This document shows, in pieces, positions 1-8,262 of a DNA stretch of 54,167 nt. Every line of letters starts with the position of its first letter. Position 1 is the first letter of the stretch. The stretch comes from Bacteroidota bacterium. Its GTDB lineage: Bacteria > Bacteroidota > Bacteroidia > Chitinophagales > Chitinophagaceae. Made by a program: the position numbers and the translations under genes. Location: NCBI GenBank assembly GCA_013285915.1, contig JABDGS010000014.1:1-54167 (forward strand), written 5' to 3'. The notes under the pieces are model-generated. The model was not told the origin of the DNA and searched no databases. It was given only the letters and a program-made list of their open reading frames with translations.

Positions 1-1580
1 AGCAAATGATAAATGATTACCCCGTTTTAAAACGCGATTATCCTTTAAGCGAAACCAATCTTGATTACTGGGCTGTTGATAAGGAAAGCCCTTATACAGA
101 AATAAAACGCTTCGATTGGTTCAGGGGCTACCACGTGGGCGGCCGCTCACTTATGTGGGGCAGGCAAAGCTACCGCTGGAGCGACATGGACCTTGAAGCC
201 AACGCAAAAGAAGGTATTGCCATTGATTGGCCAGTGCGTTATGCAGAAATTGCGCCCTGGTACGATTACGCTGAGAAATTTGCGGGTATCAGTGGTTCTA
301 TTGAGCATTTGCCACAATTGCCGGATGGTCAGTATTTGCCTGCAATGGATATGACGTGTGTTGAGAAAGATGTTGCCGCCCGTATTAAAGAACATTACAA
401 AGGCCAGCGGTCAATGATCATAGGCCGTACAGCAAATATAACTATTCCTTATGGTGGCAGGGCCGGTTGCCAGTTCAGGAACAAGTGTGCCCTGGGTTGC
501 CCGTTTGGCGGGTATTTCAGCACGCAATCTTCAACATTGCCGGCAGCTATGGCAACTGGCAATTTAAAGGTTCGCCCTTGGAGTATTGTTACCAAAATAT
601 TATACGACAAGGATAAGAAAAAAGCAACAGGTGTTGAGATACTGGATGCCGAAAACAACCAAACCTACCAGTACTTCGCCAAAGTAATTTTTCTTAATGC
701 TTCTACATTAAACAGCGCATGGATATTAATGCAGAGTGCGACCGATATATGGCCCGATGGGCTTGGCAGCAGCAGTGGTGAACTTGGCCATAACATAATG
801 GACCATCATTTGGGTGTAGGTGCGTCTGGGGTAGTTGAAGGCTATGAAGACAAATACTATTTTGGCCGCAGGGCAAACGGAATATATGTTCCGCGTTACC
901 GCAACTTCTTTGGCGACAAACGCGATTACCTCCGCGGCTTTGGTTACCAGGGCGGCGGTGCACGTGGTGGCTACACACATTCAGCAGAAGAAGTTTCCAT
1001 TGGTGCAGATTTGAAGGATGCATTGTCTGAACCGGGGCTGTGGTCAATGAACCTTGGTGGTTTTGGTGAAACATTACCTTATCATGAAAACAGGGTATAC
1101 ATAGATAAAGCCACTTACGGAGATAAAATGGAATTGTTTAAAGACCCTGTTACAGGCAAAGACCTTGGCATGCGGCCAGTGGCTGATAAGAATGGCAAAC
1201 AAAGATTAGATAAATGGGGATTGCCTGTTTTGGCAATTGATGTTGAATATAAGGACAATGAAAAGAAGATGCGTGTTGACATGCAGAACGATGCTGTTGA
1301 AATGCTTACTGCCGCTGGTGTAAAAAATGTAAAAGGCCGCGATGGAGATGGTACCTTAGGCAGGGGCATTCACGAAATGGGCAGTGCACGTATGGGTAAA
1401 GATCCCAAAACATCTGTGCTTAATAAATTTAACCAGGTGTGGGACGCGCCGAATGTGTTTGTAACAGATGGTTCATTTGTAGTGTCAGCGTCATGCGTAA
1501 ATCCATCACTTAGTTATATGGCATTTACCGCCCGCGCCGCCGACCATGCAGTTAGTGAGCTGAAGAAGAATAATATATAA
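1..1580 (+). CDS. GMC-family FAD-dependent sugar oxidoreductase (gene 1 of 4), 5' end outside the window
   Basis: This is the C-terminal part (about 525 residues visible) of a GMC oxidoreductase, a flavoenzyme that oxidises a sugar or alcohol hydroxyl. The frame is open from the first base, and its first visible residues align with about residue 67 of the next gene, so the FAD-binding N-terminus lies upstream. It keeps the Cys-x5-Cys-x3-Cys cluster followed by PFGGYF, which may hold an iron-sulfur cluster as in the catalytic subunit of bacterial FAD-glucose dehydrogenase (inference). The C-terminal active-site pair is intact: His in IHEMG and Asn in VNPS. It is very similar to gene 2 at DNA level in several blocks, so the two are tandem duplicates. 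There is no secretion signal in the visible part; export could depend on the small subunit at 7595-8170. Confidence 0.9.
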   Translation, partial: QMINDYPVLKRDYPLSETNLDYWAVDKESPYTEIKRFDWFRGYHVGGRSLMWGRQSYRWSDMDLEANAKEGIAIDWPVRYAEIAPWYDYAEKFAGISGSIEHLPQLPDGQYLPAMDMTCVEKDVAARIKEHYKGQRSMIIGRTANITIPYGGRAGCQFRNKCALGCPFGGYFSTQSSTLPAAMATGNLKVRPWSIVTKILYDKDKKKATGVEILDAENNQTYQYFAKVIFLNASTLNSAWILMQSATDIWPDGLGSSSGELGHNIMDHHLGVGASGVVEGYEDKYYFGRRANGIYVPRYRNFFGDKRDYLRGFGYQGGGARGGYTHSAEEVSIGADLKDALSEPGLWSMNLGGFGETLPYHENRVYIDKATYGDKMELFKDPVTGKDLGMRPVADKNGKQRLDKWGLPVLAIDVEYKDNEKKMRVDMQNDAVEMLTAAGVKNVKGRDGDGTLGRGIHEMGSARMGKDPKTSVLNKFNQVWDAPNVFVTDGSFVVSASCVNPSLSYMAFTARAADHAVSELKKNNI

Positions 1581-1585
1581 GAGAA

Positions 1586-1690
1586 CGTGAAACGTGAGAA
1601 GTGAAAAGTGAAACGAACGATAAAGTTCGGTCATTTCACTTTTTACTTTTGCCCTTTCACACATTTCACGTTTGACGATTCATGTTTCAC
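1586..1690. repeat. Intergenic word repeat with imperfect hairpin between GMC genes 1 and 2
   Basis: The spacer is built from repeated short words such as GTGAAACGTGA and AAGTGAAA on the left and their complements (TTTCACTTTT, TTTCACGTTT) on the right. It folds around a perfect core CGAAC/GTTCG (1614-1618 and 1625-1629, loop of 6). Related words recur in the spacers at 5490-5550 and 7503-7556. It could end or attenuate transcription, or be a mobile-type repeat; the sequence does not decide. Confidence 0.6.
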
Positions 1691-1723
1691 GAAATACGCA
1701 GTTAACACATAAACGATTGAGAT

Positions 1724-3493
1724 ATGGCAGACAATACTTTTGATGCAATTGTAATTGGGTCGGGCATCAGCGGTGGCTGGGCAGCAAAAGAGCTATCAGA
1801 AAAAGGGCTTAAAACGCTTATGCTTGAGCGCGGCATGGATATCAGGCATATTAAAGATTACACAGAAGCAACTAAAGAACCCTGGGATTACCCGCACCGT
1901 GGTGAGCGCACAACGGAAATGATAAAAAATTATCCCTCTTTAAAAAGAGATTACCCGCTTAATGAGCGAAACCTTAGCTGGTGGGCGAATGATAAGGATT
2001 CACCTTACACTGAAGTAAAAAGGTTTGACTGGTTTCGCGGCTACCATGTTGGCGGCCGCTCATTATTGTGGGGCAGGCAAACATACCGGTGGAGCGACCT
2101 GTATTTTGAAGAAAACGCAAAGGATGGCATTGCCATTGACTGGCCAGTGCGTTATAAAGATATTGAGCCATGGTATACCTATGTTGAAAAGATAGCCGGT
2201 GTTAGTGGCTCAGTTGAAAACCTTGCTGAATTACCTGACAGCCATTTTCTGCCAGCTATGGAAATGAACTGCGTGGAGAAAGACCTTGCCGCGCGGTTTA
2301 AAGACCATTACAAAGCAGCGCGTAAAATGATCATTGGGCGTTGCGCACACGCAACTGTGCCTATGGACGGCAGGCAATGCATGTACCGTGATAAATGCTG
2401 GTACGGATGCCCGTTTGGAGGATATTTCAGTACACAATCCGTAACGCTGCCGGCTGCCATGAAAACAGGCAACCTGAAACTTAGGCCAATGAGCATTGTT
2501 ACGAAAATTTTATACGATAAGGATAAGAAAAAAGCAACAGGTGTTGAGGTATTGGACGCAGAAACAAACAAAACATACCAATACTTCGCCAAAATAATCT
2601 TCCTTAATGCATCTACATTCAACAGTGCGTGGATATTGATGCAGTCTGCTACAGATATTTGGCCCGATGGCCTTGGCAGCAGCAGTGGTGAACTTGGCCA
2701 CAACGTAATGGACCACCACCTTAACGTGTATGCCGGGGGCCTTGTAGAAGGCTACGACGACAAGTATTATTATGGCCGCCGTGCGAATGGTATTTATATT
2801 CCACGTTACCGCAACTTTTTTGGCGACAAACGCGATTACCTGCGTGGCTTTGGTTACCAGGGTGGTGGCGGACGCGCGGGCTGGGGCAGCAATGGGGGCG
2901 AGGAATATTCAATAGGTGCAGGCTATAAAGATGCTATAAGTGAACCCGGGGTGTGGAGTTTTGGCATGGGTGGTTTTGGAGAAACACTGCCTTACCATGA
3001 AAACAGGGTTTATATTGATAAAACGCTTTATTCAGATAAGCTGGAACCTTATAAGGACCCCAACACAGGTGAAGATTTAGGCATGCGGCCTGTGCCGGAT
3101 AAAAACGGCAAGCCACGGGTTGATAAATGGGGTTTACCAGTACTGGCATTTGATGCTGAACTGAAAGAGAATGAAAAGAAGATGCGCGTTGATATGCTGA
3201 ATGATGCAAAGGAAATGCTGGAGAGCATTGGCGTAAAAAATGTAGGCGGAGGCTCAAGTAACCCCTACTTAGGGCGTGGCATACACGAAATGGGCACTGC
3301 ACGTATGGGCAAAGACCCGAAAACATCTGTATTGAATAGCTGGAACCAGGTATGGGATGCGCCAAATGTTTTTGTAACTGATGGTTCGTTTATGGTTTCG
3401 GCAGCTTGTCAAAACCCGTCGTTAACATATATGGCATTTACGGCACGGGCAGCAGACCATGCGGTGGAGGAGTTGAAGAAAAATAACTTGTAA
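1724..3493 (+). CDS. GMC-family FAD-dependent sugar oxidoreductase (gene 2 of 4)
   Basis: A complete 589-residue GMC oxidoreductase. The N-terminus carries the dinucleotide-binding loop GSGISGG (residues 12-18). A Cys219-x5-Cys225-x3-Cys229 cluster is followed by PFGGYF, and the C-terminal catalytic pair is His521 (IHEMG) and Asn564 (QNPS). The family oxidises sugar hydroxyls with FAD. Together with the subunit-3 gene downstream, it resembles LacA-type catalytic subunits that make 3-keto-sugars, an assignment by context only. It has no signal peptide, so it is either cytoplasmic or exported as a folded complex on a Tat-carrying partner. The ATG at 1724 gives the expected short lead before the FAD motif. 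It is the closest paralogue of gene 1, and genes 3 and 4 form a second pair. Confidence 0.93.
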   Translation: MADNTFDAIVIGSGISGGWAAKELSEKGLKTLMLERGMDIRHIKDYTEATKEPWDYPHRGERTTEMIKNYPSLKRDYPLNERNLSWWANDKDSPYTEVKRFDWFRGYHVGGRSLLWGRQTYRWSDLYFEENAKDGIAIDWPVRYKDIEPWYTYVEKIAGVSGSVENLAELPDSHFLPAMEMNCVEKDLAARFKDHYKAARKMIIGRCAHATVPMDGRQCMYRDKCWYGCPFGGYFSTQSVTLPAAMKTGNLKLRPMSIVTKILYDKDKKKATGVEVLDAETNKTYQYFAKIIFLNASTFNSAWILMQSATDIWPDGLGSSSGELGHNVMDHHLNVYAGGLVEGYDDKYYYGRRANGIYIPRYRNFFGDKRDYLRGFGYQGGGGRAGWGSNGGEEYSIGAGYKDAISEPGVWSFGMGGFGETLPYHENRVYIDKTLYSDKLEPYKDPNTGEDLGMRPVPDKNGKPRVDKWGLPVLAFDAELKENEKKMRVDMLNDAKEMLESIGVKNVGGGSSNPYLGRGIHEMGTARMGKDPKTSVLNSWNQVWDAPNVFVTDGSFMVSAACQNPSLTYMAFTARAADHAVEELKKNNL

Positions 3494-3511
3494 GATCGGC
3501 CCGTCGACTCC

Positions 3512-3547
3512 GGCCCCCTCTAAATCTCCCCCCTTAGGGGAGACTTT
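3512..3547. repeat. C-rich palindromic repeat, copy A
   Basis: A 36-nt element with a run CCCCCTCTAAATC, then a C-tract, then TTAGGGGAGACTT; the last arms can pair as CTCCCC/GGGGAG. Nearly the same element occurs at 5378-5413 and 7287-7323, always just after a GMC gene. Here it starts 18 nt after the stop codon of gene 2. Confidence 0.85.
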
Positions 3548-3643
3548 GTAAGCAGCGTTATTTTTAGTAGCCACGTAAAGATTTTGAGCGAGACAAGAAA
3601 TTAGAAAACTGAAATTTTTAAAATAACACACACGAAGCTTCCG

Positions 3644-3673
3644 GTTCCCCCTTTAGGGGGCGGAGGGGGTTTT
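3644..3673. repeat. C-rich palindromic repeat, copy D (opposite orientation), touching the start codon of GMC gene 3
   Basis: CCCCC (3647-3651) pairs with GGGGG (3656-3660), followed by CGGAGGGGG and TTTT. Read on the other strand, it resembles the elements at 3512, 5378 and 7287. Its GGAGG-rich end lies about 10 nt before the ATG at 3674, so the repeat may also act as a ribosome-binding sequence. This is unusual, because most genes in this window have no clear Shine-Dalgarno sequence. Confidence 0.7.
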
Positions 3674-5389
3674 ATGGCTGCTGATACCTTACATATAAAC
3701 TCAGGCGGTGTTGCGCAAAACACGTACGACGCTATTGTTATAGGCAGTGGCATAAGTGGTGGCTGGGCGGCAAAGGAGTTGTGTGAACATGGCCTTAAAA
3801 CGCTTGTGCTGGAACGTGGCAGGGATGTAAAACACATAAAAGATTATCCCACCGCAACCATGTCGCCATGGGAGTTTAAGCATCGTGGCAGAATGCCTTA
3901 TGAGTTTGCAAAAGCCAATCCCCTTATAACAGAGGCAGCTGGATTTGGAGAAGAAACAGAACATTTTTTTATAAAGGATGCTGACCATCCCTACGTACAG
4001 GAAAAACCTTTTGAATGGATACGCGGTTACCAGGTAGGAGGTAAATCACTTATTTGGGGGCGCGCCTGTCCAAGGTGGAGCCCTTATGAGTTTATCAATC
4101 CTGCAAAATATGGCTATGGTATTGATTGGCCTATTGGCTACAACGATGTGGCGCCATGGTACAGCTATGTTGAAGGGTTTGCGGGCATTAGTGGTAATAA
4201 CGATGGGCTGGAGGCTATGCCCGACGGTAACTACCTGCCCGCATTTGATTTTAACTGCGTTGAAAAAGAAGTAAAGAAAAGAATAAGCGCCAAATATCCT
4301 GACAGGCACATGATACAGGGGCGGTGGGCTCATTTATCGCAGCCAAAAGATATACATATTAAACAAGGCAGGGGCCAATGCCAGGTGCGCGATATGTGTA
4401 TGCGCGGCTGCCCGTTTGGTGGTTATTTCAGCTCTAATTCATCAACCTTACCATGGGCGGCAAAAACCGGCAACCTTACAGTACGGCCTTTTTCGGTAGT
4501 GCATTCCATTATTTATGATGACAAAAAAGGTAAGGCTACGGGGGTGCGCATTATTGACACGAATACAAAACAGCAAACAGATTATTTCGCGCGTATAATA
4601 TTTTGCAATGCCTCAGCCTTAAACAGCAACCTTATTTTGCTCAACTCAACCTCAAACCGTTTTCCCAATGGGTTGGGCAACGATAATGGCTTGCTGGGCA
4701 AATATGTTTGTTTTCAAAACTACCGTGGCGCTGTTGGCGGCCGTATTGAGGGTTTTGAAGATAAGTATTACTATGGGCGCAGGCCGTCTGAAAGCATGAT
4801 GGCCAACTTTCGAAATATCAAGCAGCACGATATGGATTTTGTGGGCGGCTATATGGCATTTATTGATATTAACCGCAACAGAGGGATTCGCAATTCAGAC
4901 GAACAGATTGGCGCTGGTTTTAAAGAGGCGATGGGTGAGGCGGGTGAGTGGGGTGCTTATATGTATATGCAGGGCGAGACAATACCAAAAGAAAGCAACC
5001 AGGTTTACCTGGATAAAGACAAAAAAGACCAGTGGGGAATACCCTTGCTTACCATGAATGTGGGCTACGATGATAACGATGTAAAGATGCTGCACGATTT
5101 TTTAACTGAAGGGCAGGCAATGCTGGATGCAGCAGGCGTAAAGGATATTTATACGATAGATAACAATTGGGCACCGGGGCGGGATATACATGAAATGGGC
5201 GGCTGCAGAATGGGTAAAGACCCAAAAACGAGTTTATTGAATGGGTTTAACCAATTGCACCAATGCAAAAACGTTTTTGTAACAGATGGTGCATGTATGA
5301 CGAGTACTGCCAACCAAAGCCCAAGTATTTTATACATGGCTTTAACGGCAAGGGCGGTGGATTATGTAGTGAAGAGCGGCCCCCTCTAA
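3674..5389 (+). CDS. GMC-family oxidoreductase (gene 3 of 4), catalytic Asn replaced by Ser
   Basis: A 571-residue GMC oxidoreductase with the FAD loop GSGISGG at residues 24-30 and the Cys236-x5-Cys242-x3-Cys246 cluster. The active-site His506 is present (IHEMGG). The partner residue, Asn in the NPS motif of the other three copies, is Ser549 here (QSPS, codon AGC at 5318-5320), in an otherwise gap-free alignment with gene 4. That pair handles the substrate hydroxyl in GMC enzymes such as cholesterol oxidase, so this copy may be slow, altered or structural. Genes 3 and 4 share an N-terminal extension, DTLHINSGGVAQ, absent from gene 2. The last codons and the stop (GPL then TAA) come from the repeat at 5378-5413. 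It has no secretion signal. Confidence 0.92.
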   Translation: MAADTLHINSGGVAQNTYDAIVIGSGISGGWAAKELCEHGLKTLVLERGRDVKHIKDYPTATMSPWEFKHRGRMPYEFAKANPLITEAAGFGEETEHFFIKDADHPYVQEKPFEWIRGYQVGGKSLIWGRACPRWSPYEFINPAKYGYGIDWPIGYNDVAPWYSYVEGFAGISGNNDGLEAMPDGNYLPAFDFNCVEKEVKKRISAKYPDRHMIQGRWAHLSQPKDIHIKQGRGQCQVRDMCMRGCPFGGYFSSNSSTLPWAAKTGNLTVRPFSVVHSIIYDDKKGKATGVRIIDTNTKQQTDYFARIIFCNASALNSNLILLNSTSNRFPNGLGNDNGLLGKYVCFQNYRGAVGGRIEGFEDKYYYGRRPSESMMANFRNIKQHDMDFVGGYMAFIDINRNRGIRNSDEQIGAGFKEAMGEAGEWGAYMYMQGETIPKESNQVYLDKDKKDQWGIPLLTMNVGYDDNDVKMLHDFLTEGQAMLDAAGVKDIYTIDNNWAPGRDIHEMGGCRMGKDPKTSLLNGFNQLHQCKNVFVTDGACMTSTANQSPSILYMALTARAVDYVVKSGPL

Positions 5390-5413
5390 ATCTCCCCCTT
5401 TAGGGGAGACTTA
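5378..5413. repeat. C-rich palindromic repeat, copy B, supplying the stop codon of GMC gene 3
   Basis: Nearly the same 36-nt sequence as the copies at 3512 and 7287, with TCTCCCC and GGGGAGA able to pair (7 bp). Its left edge encodes the last residues G-P-L, and its internal CTAAAT gives the TAA stop of the upstream gene. Confidence 0.88.
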
Positions 5414-5489
5414 CGATGAGTAATAGTTAATGGTTTATAGGGTTTACAGTTCAGTGCTGGTAATGCCGTGAAACCGACGGCTTTGCCAT

Positions 5490-5550
5490 GAACTATGAAC
5501 TATCAACCATGAACCATTTCACGTTTCACGATTGACGATTCACGAATTAA
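5490..5550. repeat. Intergenic word repeats before GMC gene 4
   Basis: Runs of CATGAAC, CTATGAAC and ATCAACC are followed by TTTCACGTTTCACG and GATTGACGATTCACG. The same words occur at 1586-1690 and 7503-7556. No coding potential is seen in the 184-nt spacer. Confidence 0.6.
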
Positions 5551-5573
5551 CCATTTCGAAATTCAGGAAGTAA

Positions 5574-7298
5574 ATGGGTGACACCTTACATATCAACTCA
5601 GGTGGCGTAGCACAAAACAGCTATGATGCTATTGTTATTGGCAGTGGCATCAGCGGTGGCTGGGCGGCGAAGGAGCTGTGTGAGCATGGCTTAAAAACGC
5701 TTGTTCTGGAAAGGGGTAAGGATGTTGTGCACCTGAAAGATTATCCTACTGCTACCAAAAACCCGTGGGATTTTCCGCACCGGGCAGATGCATTTCCCGT
5801 AGAGTTTGCGAAAGAAAACCCGGTAGTTAGTAAGTGTTATGCGTTTAGTGAAGCTTCGCAGCACTTTTTTGTAAAAGACAACGAGCACCCCTATATACAG
5901 GAGAAACCGTTTGACTGGATACGCGGCTACCAGGTAGGCGGCAAATCATTACTTTGGGCACGCCAAACGCAACGCTGGAGTAAGTTTGATTTTGAAGGCC
6001 CCGCAAGGGATGGTTTTGGAGATTGGCCAATTCGCTACGATGATCTTGCCCCTTGGTATAGCCATGTAGAATTGTTTGCTGGCATCAGTGGCAACAAAGA
6101 TGGTGTTGAAACTTTGCCTGACGGTGAATTTCTGCCCCCCTGGGAAATGAATTGCCCGGAGAAGGAAATGCAGCAAAAAATAATGGCGGGTTTTACAAAC
6201 CGGTATGTTGTGCAGGGTCGCTGCGCGCATCTTACGCAGCCAAAAGAAATTCACATACAGCAGGGCCGCAACCAATGCCAGGCACGCAGCCTGTGCGAAC
6301 GGGGTTGCCCGTTTGGCGGCTATTTCAGCAGTAATGCCTCTACCCTGCCATGGGCTCAAAAAACGGGTAACCTAACCATCAGGCCCCACTCAGTTGTTCA
6401 TTCCATTATTTACGATGAGCAAAAAGGCAAAGCCACCGGTGTAAGGGTTATTGATGCCGAGACAAAAAAGTCAACAGATTTTTTTGCCAAAATAATTTTT
6501 GTAAATGCAGCTTGTTTAAACTCAAATCTTATCCTGCTCAATTCAACATCAAAGCGTTTTCCAAACGGCCTGGGTAACGATCATGATGTGCTGGGCAAAT
6601 ACATGGCCTTTCACAATTACAGGGGCACTTTGTTTGCATCGTACGATGGCCCGCAGGATAAATATTATTACGGCAGAAGGCCAACGCAGCCGATGATGCC
6701 CAATTTTAGGAATGTGTACAAACAGGAAACAGATTTTTTACGTGGCTATATGACCTTTTACAGCGTGTTCAGAAGCCGGACCTACCCAACTGAAGGCGAG
6801 CAAATTGGCGGTGCATACAAAGATGCCATGGGTGAAGCGGGCGATTGGTATGTATCAATGATGATGCAGGGCGAAACGGTACCAAAAGCTACCAATCATG
6901 TACGGCTTAGCCCAGACAAGAAAGATGCCTGGGGTATACCACAACTGGTAACGTCAATAGATTATGATGATAACGATGTAAAACTGCTGAAGGATTTTTT
7001 AACACACGGGTCTGAAATGCTGGAAAAAGCTGGTTGCAAAAACATAAGCCAGAACGACAGCAAACAGGCGCCGGGTTTGGATATTCACGAAATGGGCGGT
7101 ATACGAATGGGCAAAGACCCCAAAACATCTATGCTAAACGGGTGGAACCAATTGCATGCCTGCAAAAACGTATTTGTTACCGACGGCAGCAGCATGCATA
7201 GCACCAGTACGCAAAACCCGTCGTTAACGTATATGGCTTTAACAGCAAGGGCGGCAAATTATGCGGCAGAGCAGTTGAAGAAGGGAAGCCCCCTCTAA
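5574..7298 (+). CDS. GMC-family FAD-dependent sugar oxidoreductase (gene 4 of 4)
   Basis: A complete 574-residue GMC oxidoreductase. It has the FAD loop GSGISGG near residues 23-29, the Cys235-x5-Cys241-x3-Cys245 cluster followed by PFGGYF, and an intact catalytic pair, His505 (IHEMGG) and Asn548 (QNPS). It is closest to gene 3 and shares its N-terminal extension. Being the last of the four and nearest the subunit-3 gene, it is the likeliest catalytic partner of that subunit (inference from position). The C-terminus ends K-K-G-S-P-L; the S-P-L and the stop codon come from the palindromic repeat at 7287-7323, whereas gene 2 ends K-K-N-N-L without the repeat. Confidence 0.93.
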   Translation: MGDTLHINSGGVAQNSYDAIVIGSGISGGWAAKELCEHGLKTLVLERGKDVVHLKDYPTATKNPWDFPHRADAFPVEFAKENPVVSKCYAFSEASQHFFVKDNEHPYIQEKPFDWIRGYQVGGKSLLWARQTQRWSKFDFEGPARDGFGDWPIRYDDLAPWYSHVELFAGISGNKDGVETLPDGEFLPPWEMNCPEKEMQQKIMAGFTNRYVVQGRCAHLTQPKEIHIQQGRNQCQARSLCERGCPFGGYFSSNASTLPWAQKTGNLTIRPHSVVHSIIYDEQKGKATGVRVIDAETKKSTDFFAKIIFVNAACLNSNLILLNSTSKRFPNGLGNDHDVLGKYMAFHNYRGTLFASYDGPQDKYYYGRRPTQPMMPNFRNVYKQETDFLRGYMTFYSVFRSRTYPTEGEQIGGAYKDAMGEAGDWYVSMMMQGETVPKATNHVRLSPDKKDAWGIPQLVTSIDYDDNDVKLLKDFLTHGSEMLEKAGCKNISQNDSKQAPGLDIHEMGGIRMGKDPKTSMLNGWNQLHACKNVFVTDGSSMHSTSTQNPSLTYMALTARAANYAAEQLKKGSPL

Positions 7299-7323
7299 AT
7301 CTCCCCCTTTAGGGGAGACTTAC
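7287..7323. repeat. C-rich palindromic repeat, copy C, supplying the stop codon of GMC gene 4
   Basis: Nearly the same 36-nt element as copies A and B, again with TCTCCCC and GGGGAGA arms. It overlaps the last three sense codons (S-P-L) and the TAA of the upstream gene, then continues as ACTTACGA, also shared with copy B. Confidence 0.88.
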
Positions 7324-7502
7324 GAAGTGTTTTGCAATAGCACGTTTCGTATTATAGATTTATAGGGCCGCCTTTCAAATGGATTGAATACAGAACGGGA
7401 CGCAAAAGAGAGCGACGCAACGAAGATGAGTGATGTTGCTGGAGTTGGCCAACAATAACAGAAGCAAAAGAAAATGATCGGGTTTAAAGTACAAAGCGGT
7501 GC

Positions 7503-7556
7503 TATGAACCATGAACTATGAGCTATGAACTTTTAAGATTGATGTTTCACTATAAA
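7503..7556. repeat. Intergenic word repeats upstream of the subunit-3 gene
   Basis: Four spaced copies of CTATGAA or CCATGAA-type words, then GATTGATGTTTCAC, related to the repeats at 1586-1690 and 5490-5550. The 296-nt gap from 7299 to 7594 otherwise shows no gene. Confidence 0.55.
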
Positions 7557-7594
7557 AACCTAAGTTTACAAAACCTTTTTAAATATTAAGAATC

Positions 7595-8170
7595 ATGAAC
7601 AGAAGAGATGCCTTGTCAAGAGTAGCGCTTATATTGGGCGGTACCATTATTGGAGCAGAAGCCTTCCTGTCGGGCTGTAAAAACACTTCGCATCCAAAGT
7701 CGCTGGCCGATGCGTTTTCGTTGGACAATATTGCCTTTTTGGATGAAGTAGGTGAAACTATTTTACCAACTACTGCAAGCTCACCTGGCGCCAAAGATGC
7801 CAAGATTGGCGAGTTTATGAAAACCATCGTAACCGACTGTTACGAACCAAAAGACCAAAACACTTTTGTTGAAGGCATAGGCAAACTGAATGATGCCAGC
7901 AAAGCAAAATTCAGTAAGGATTTTATGGACCTTTCCGCACAGCAAAAGCACGACCTGCTGGTTGATCTTGATAAAGAAGCAAAAGATTACAATAAAAAGA
8001 GAAAAGAAGGCGATCCCAATCATTATTTTGCGATGATGAAACAGCTTACTGTTTGGGGTTACTTTACCAGCGAACCAGGTGCAACAAAAGCCCTGCGTTA
8101 TGTACCTGTACCCGGCAGGTACGAGGGTTGCATACCCTACAAAAAAGGCGATAAGGCCTGGGCATTATAA
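7595..8170 (+). CDS. Gluconate 2-dehydrogenase subunit 3 family lipoprotein (LacC-like small subunit)
   Basis: A 191-residue protein of the gluconate 2-dehydrogenase subunit 3 family, the small partner of membrane or periplasmic GMC sugar dehydrogenases. The N-terminus has a twin arginine (N-R-R-D) and a hydrophobic stretch ending in the lipobox LSGC with Cys28, so it looks like a Tat-exported lipoprotein. The body contains the characteristic LDEVGETILPTT segment just after the lipobox. Since the GMC enzymes lack signals, this subunit could carry one of them across the membrane as a folded pair, as known for related dehydrogenases. It lies 296 nt after GMC gene 4 on the same strand. No haem-binding CxxCH cytochrome subunit occurs in the window, so the electron acceptor is unknown. 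Confidence 0.88.
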   Translation: MNRRDALSRVALILGGTIIGAEAFLSGCKNTSHPKSLADAFSLDNIAFLDEVGETILPTTASSPGAKDAKIGEFMKTIVTDCYEPKDQNTFVEGIGKLNDASKAKFSKDFMDLSAQQKHDLLVDLDKEAKDYNKKRKEGDPNHYFAMMKQLTVWGYFTSEPGATKALRYVPVPGRYEGCIPYKKGDKAWAL

Positions 8171-8262
8171 TGCACCAACTGTTTAAAAAGGTTAATCTGT
8201 TTTTATAAGCGGGTGTGGGTGAATTGTTATATTTTAGCATTCACTTTAATACCGTACTATAT

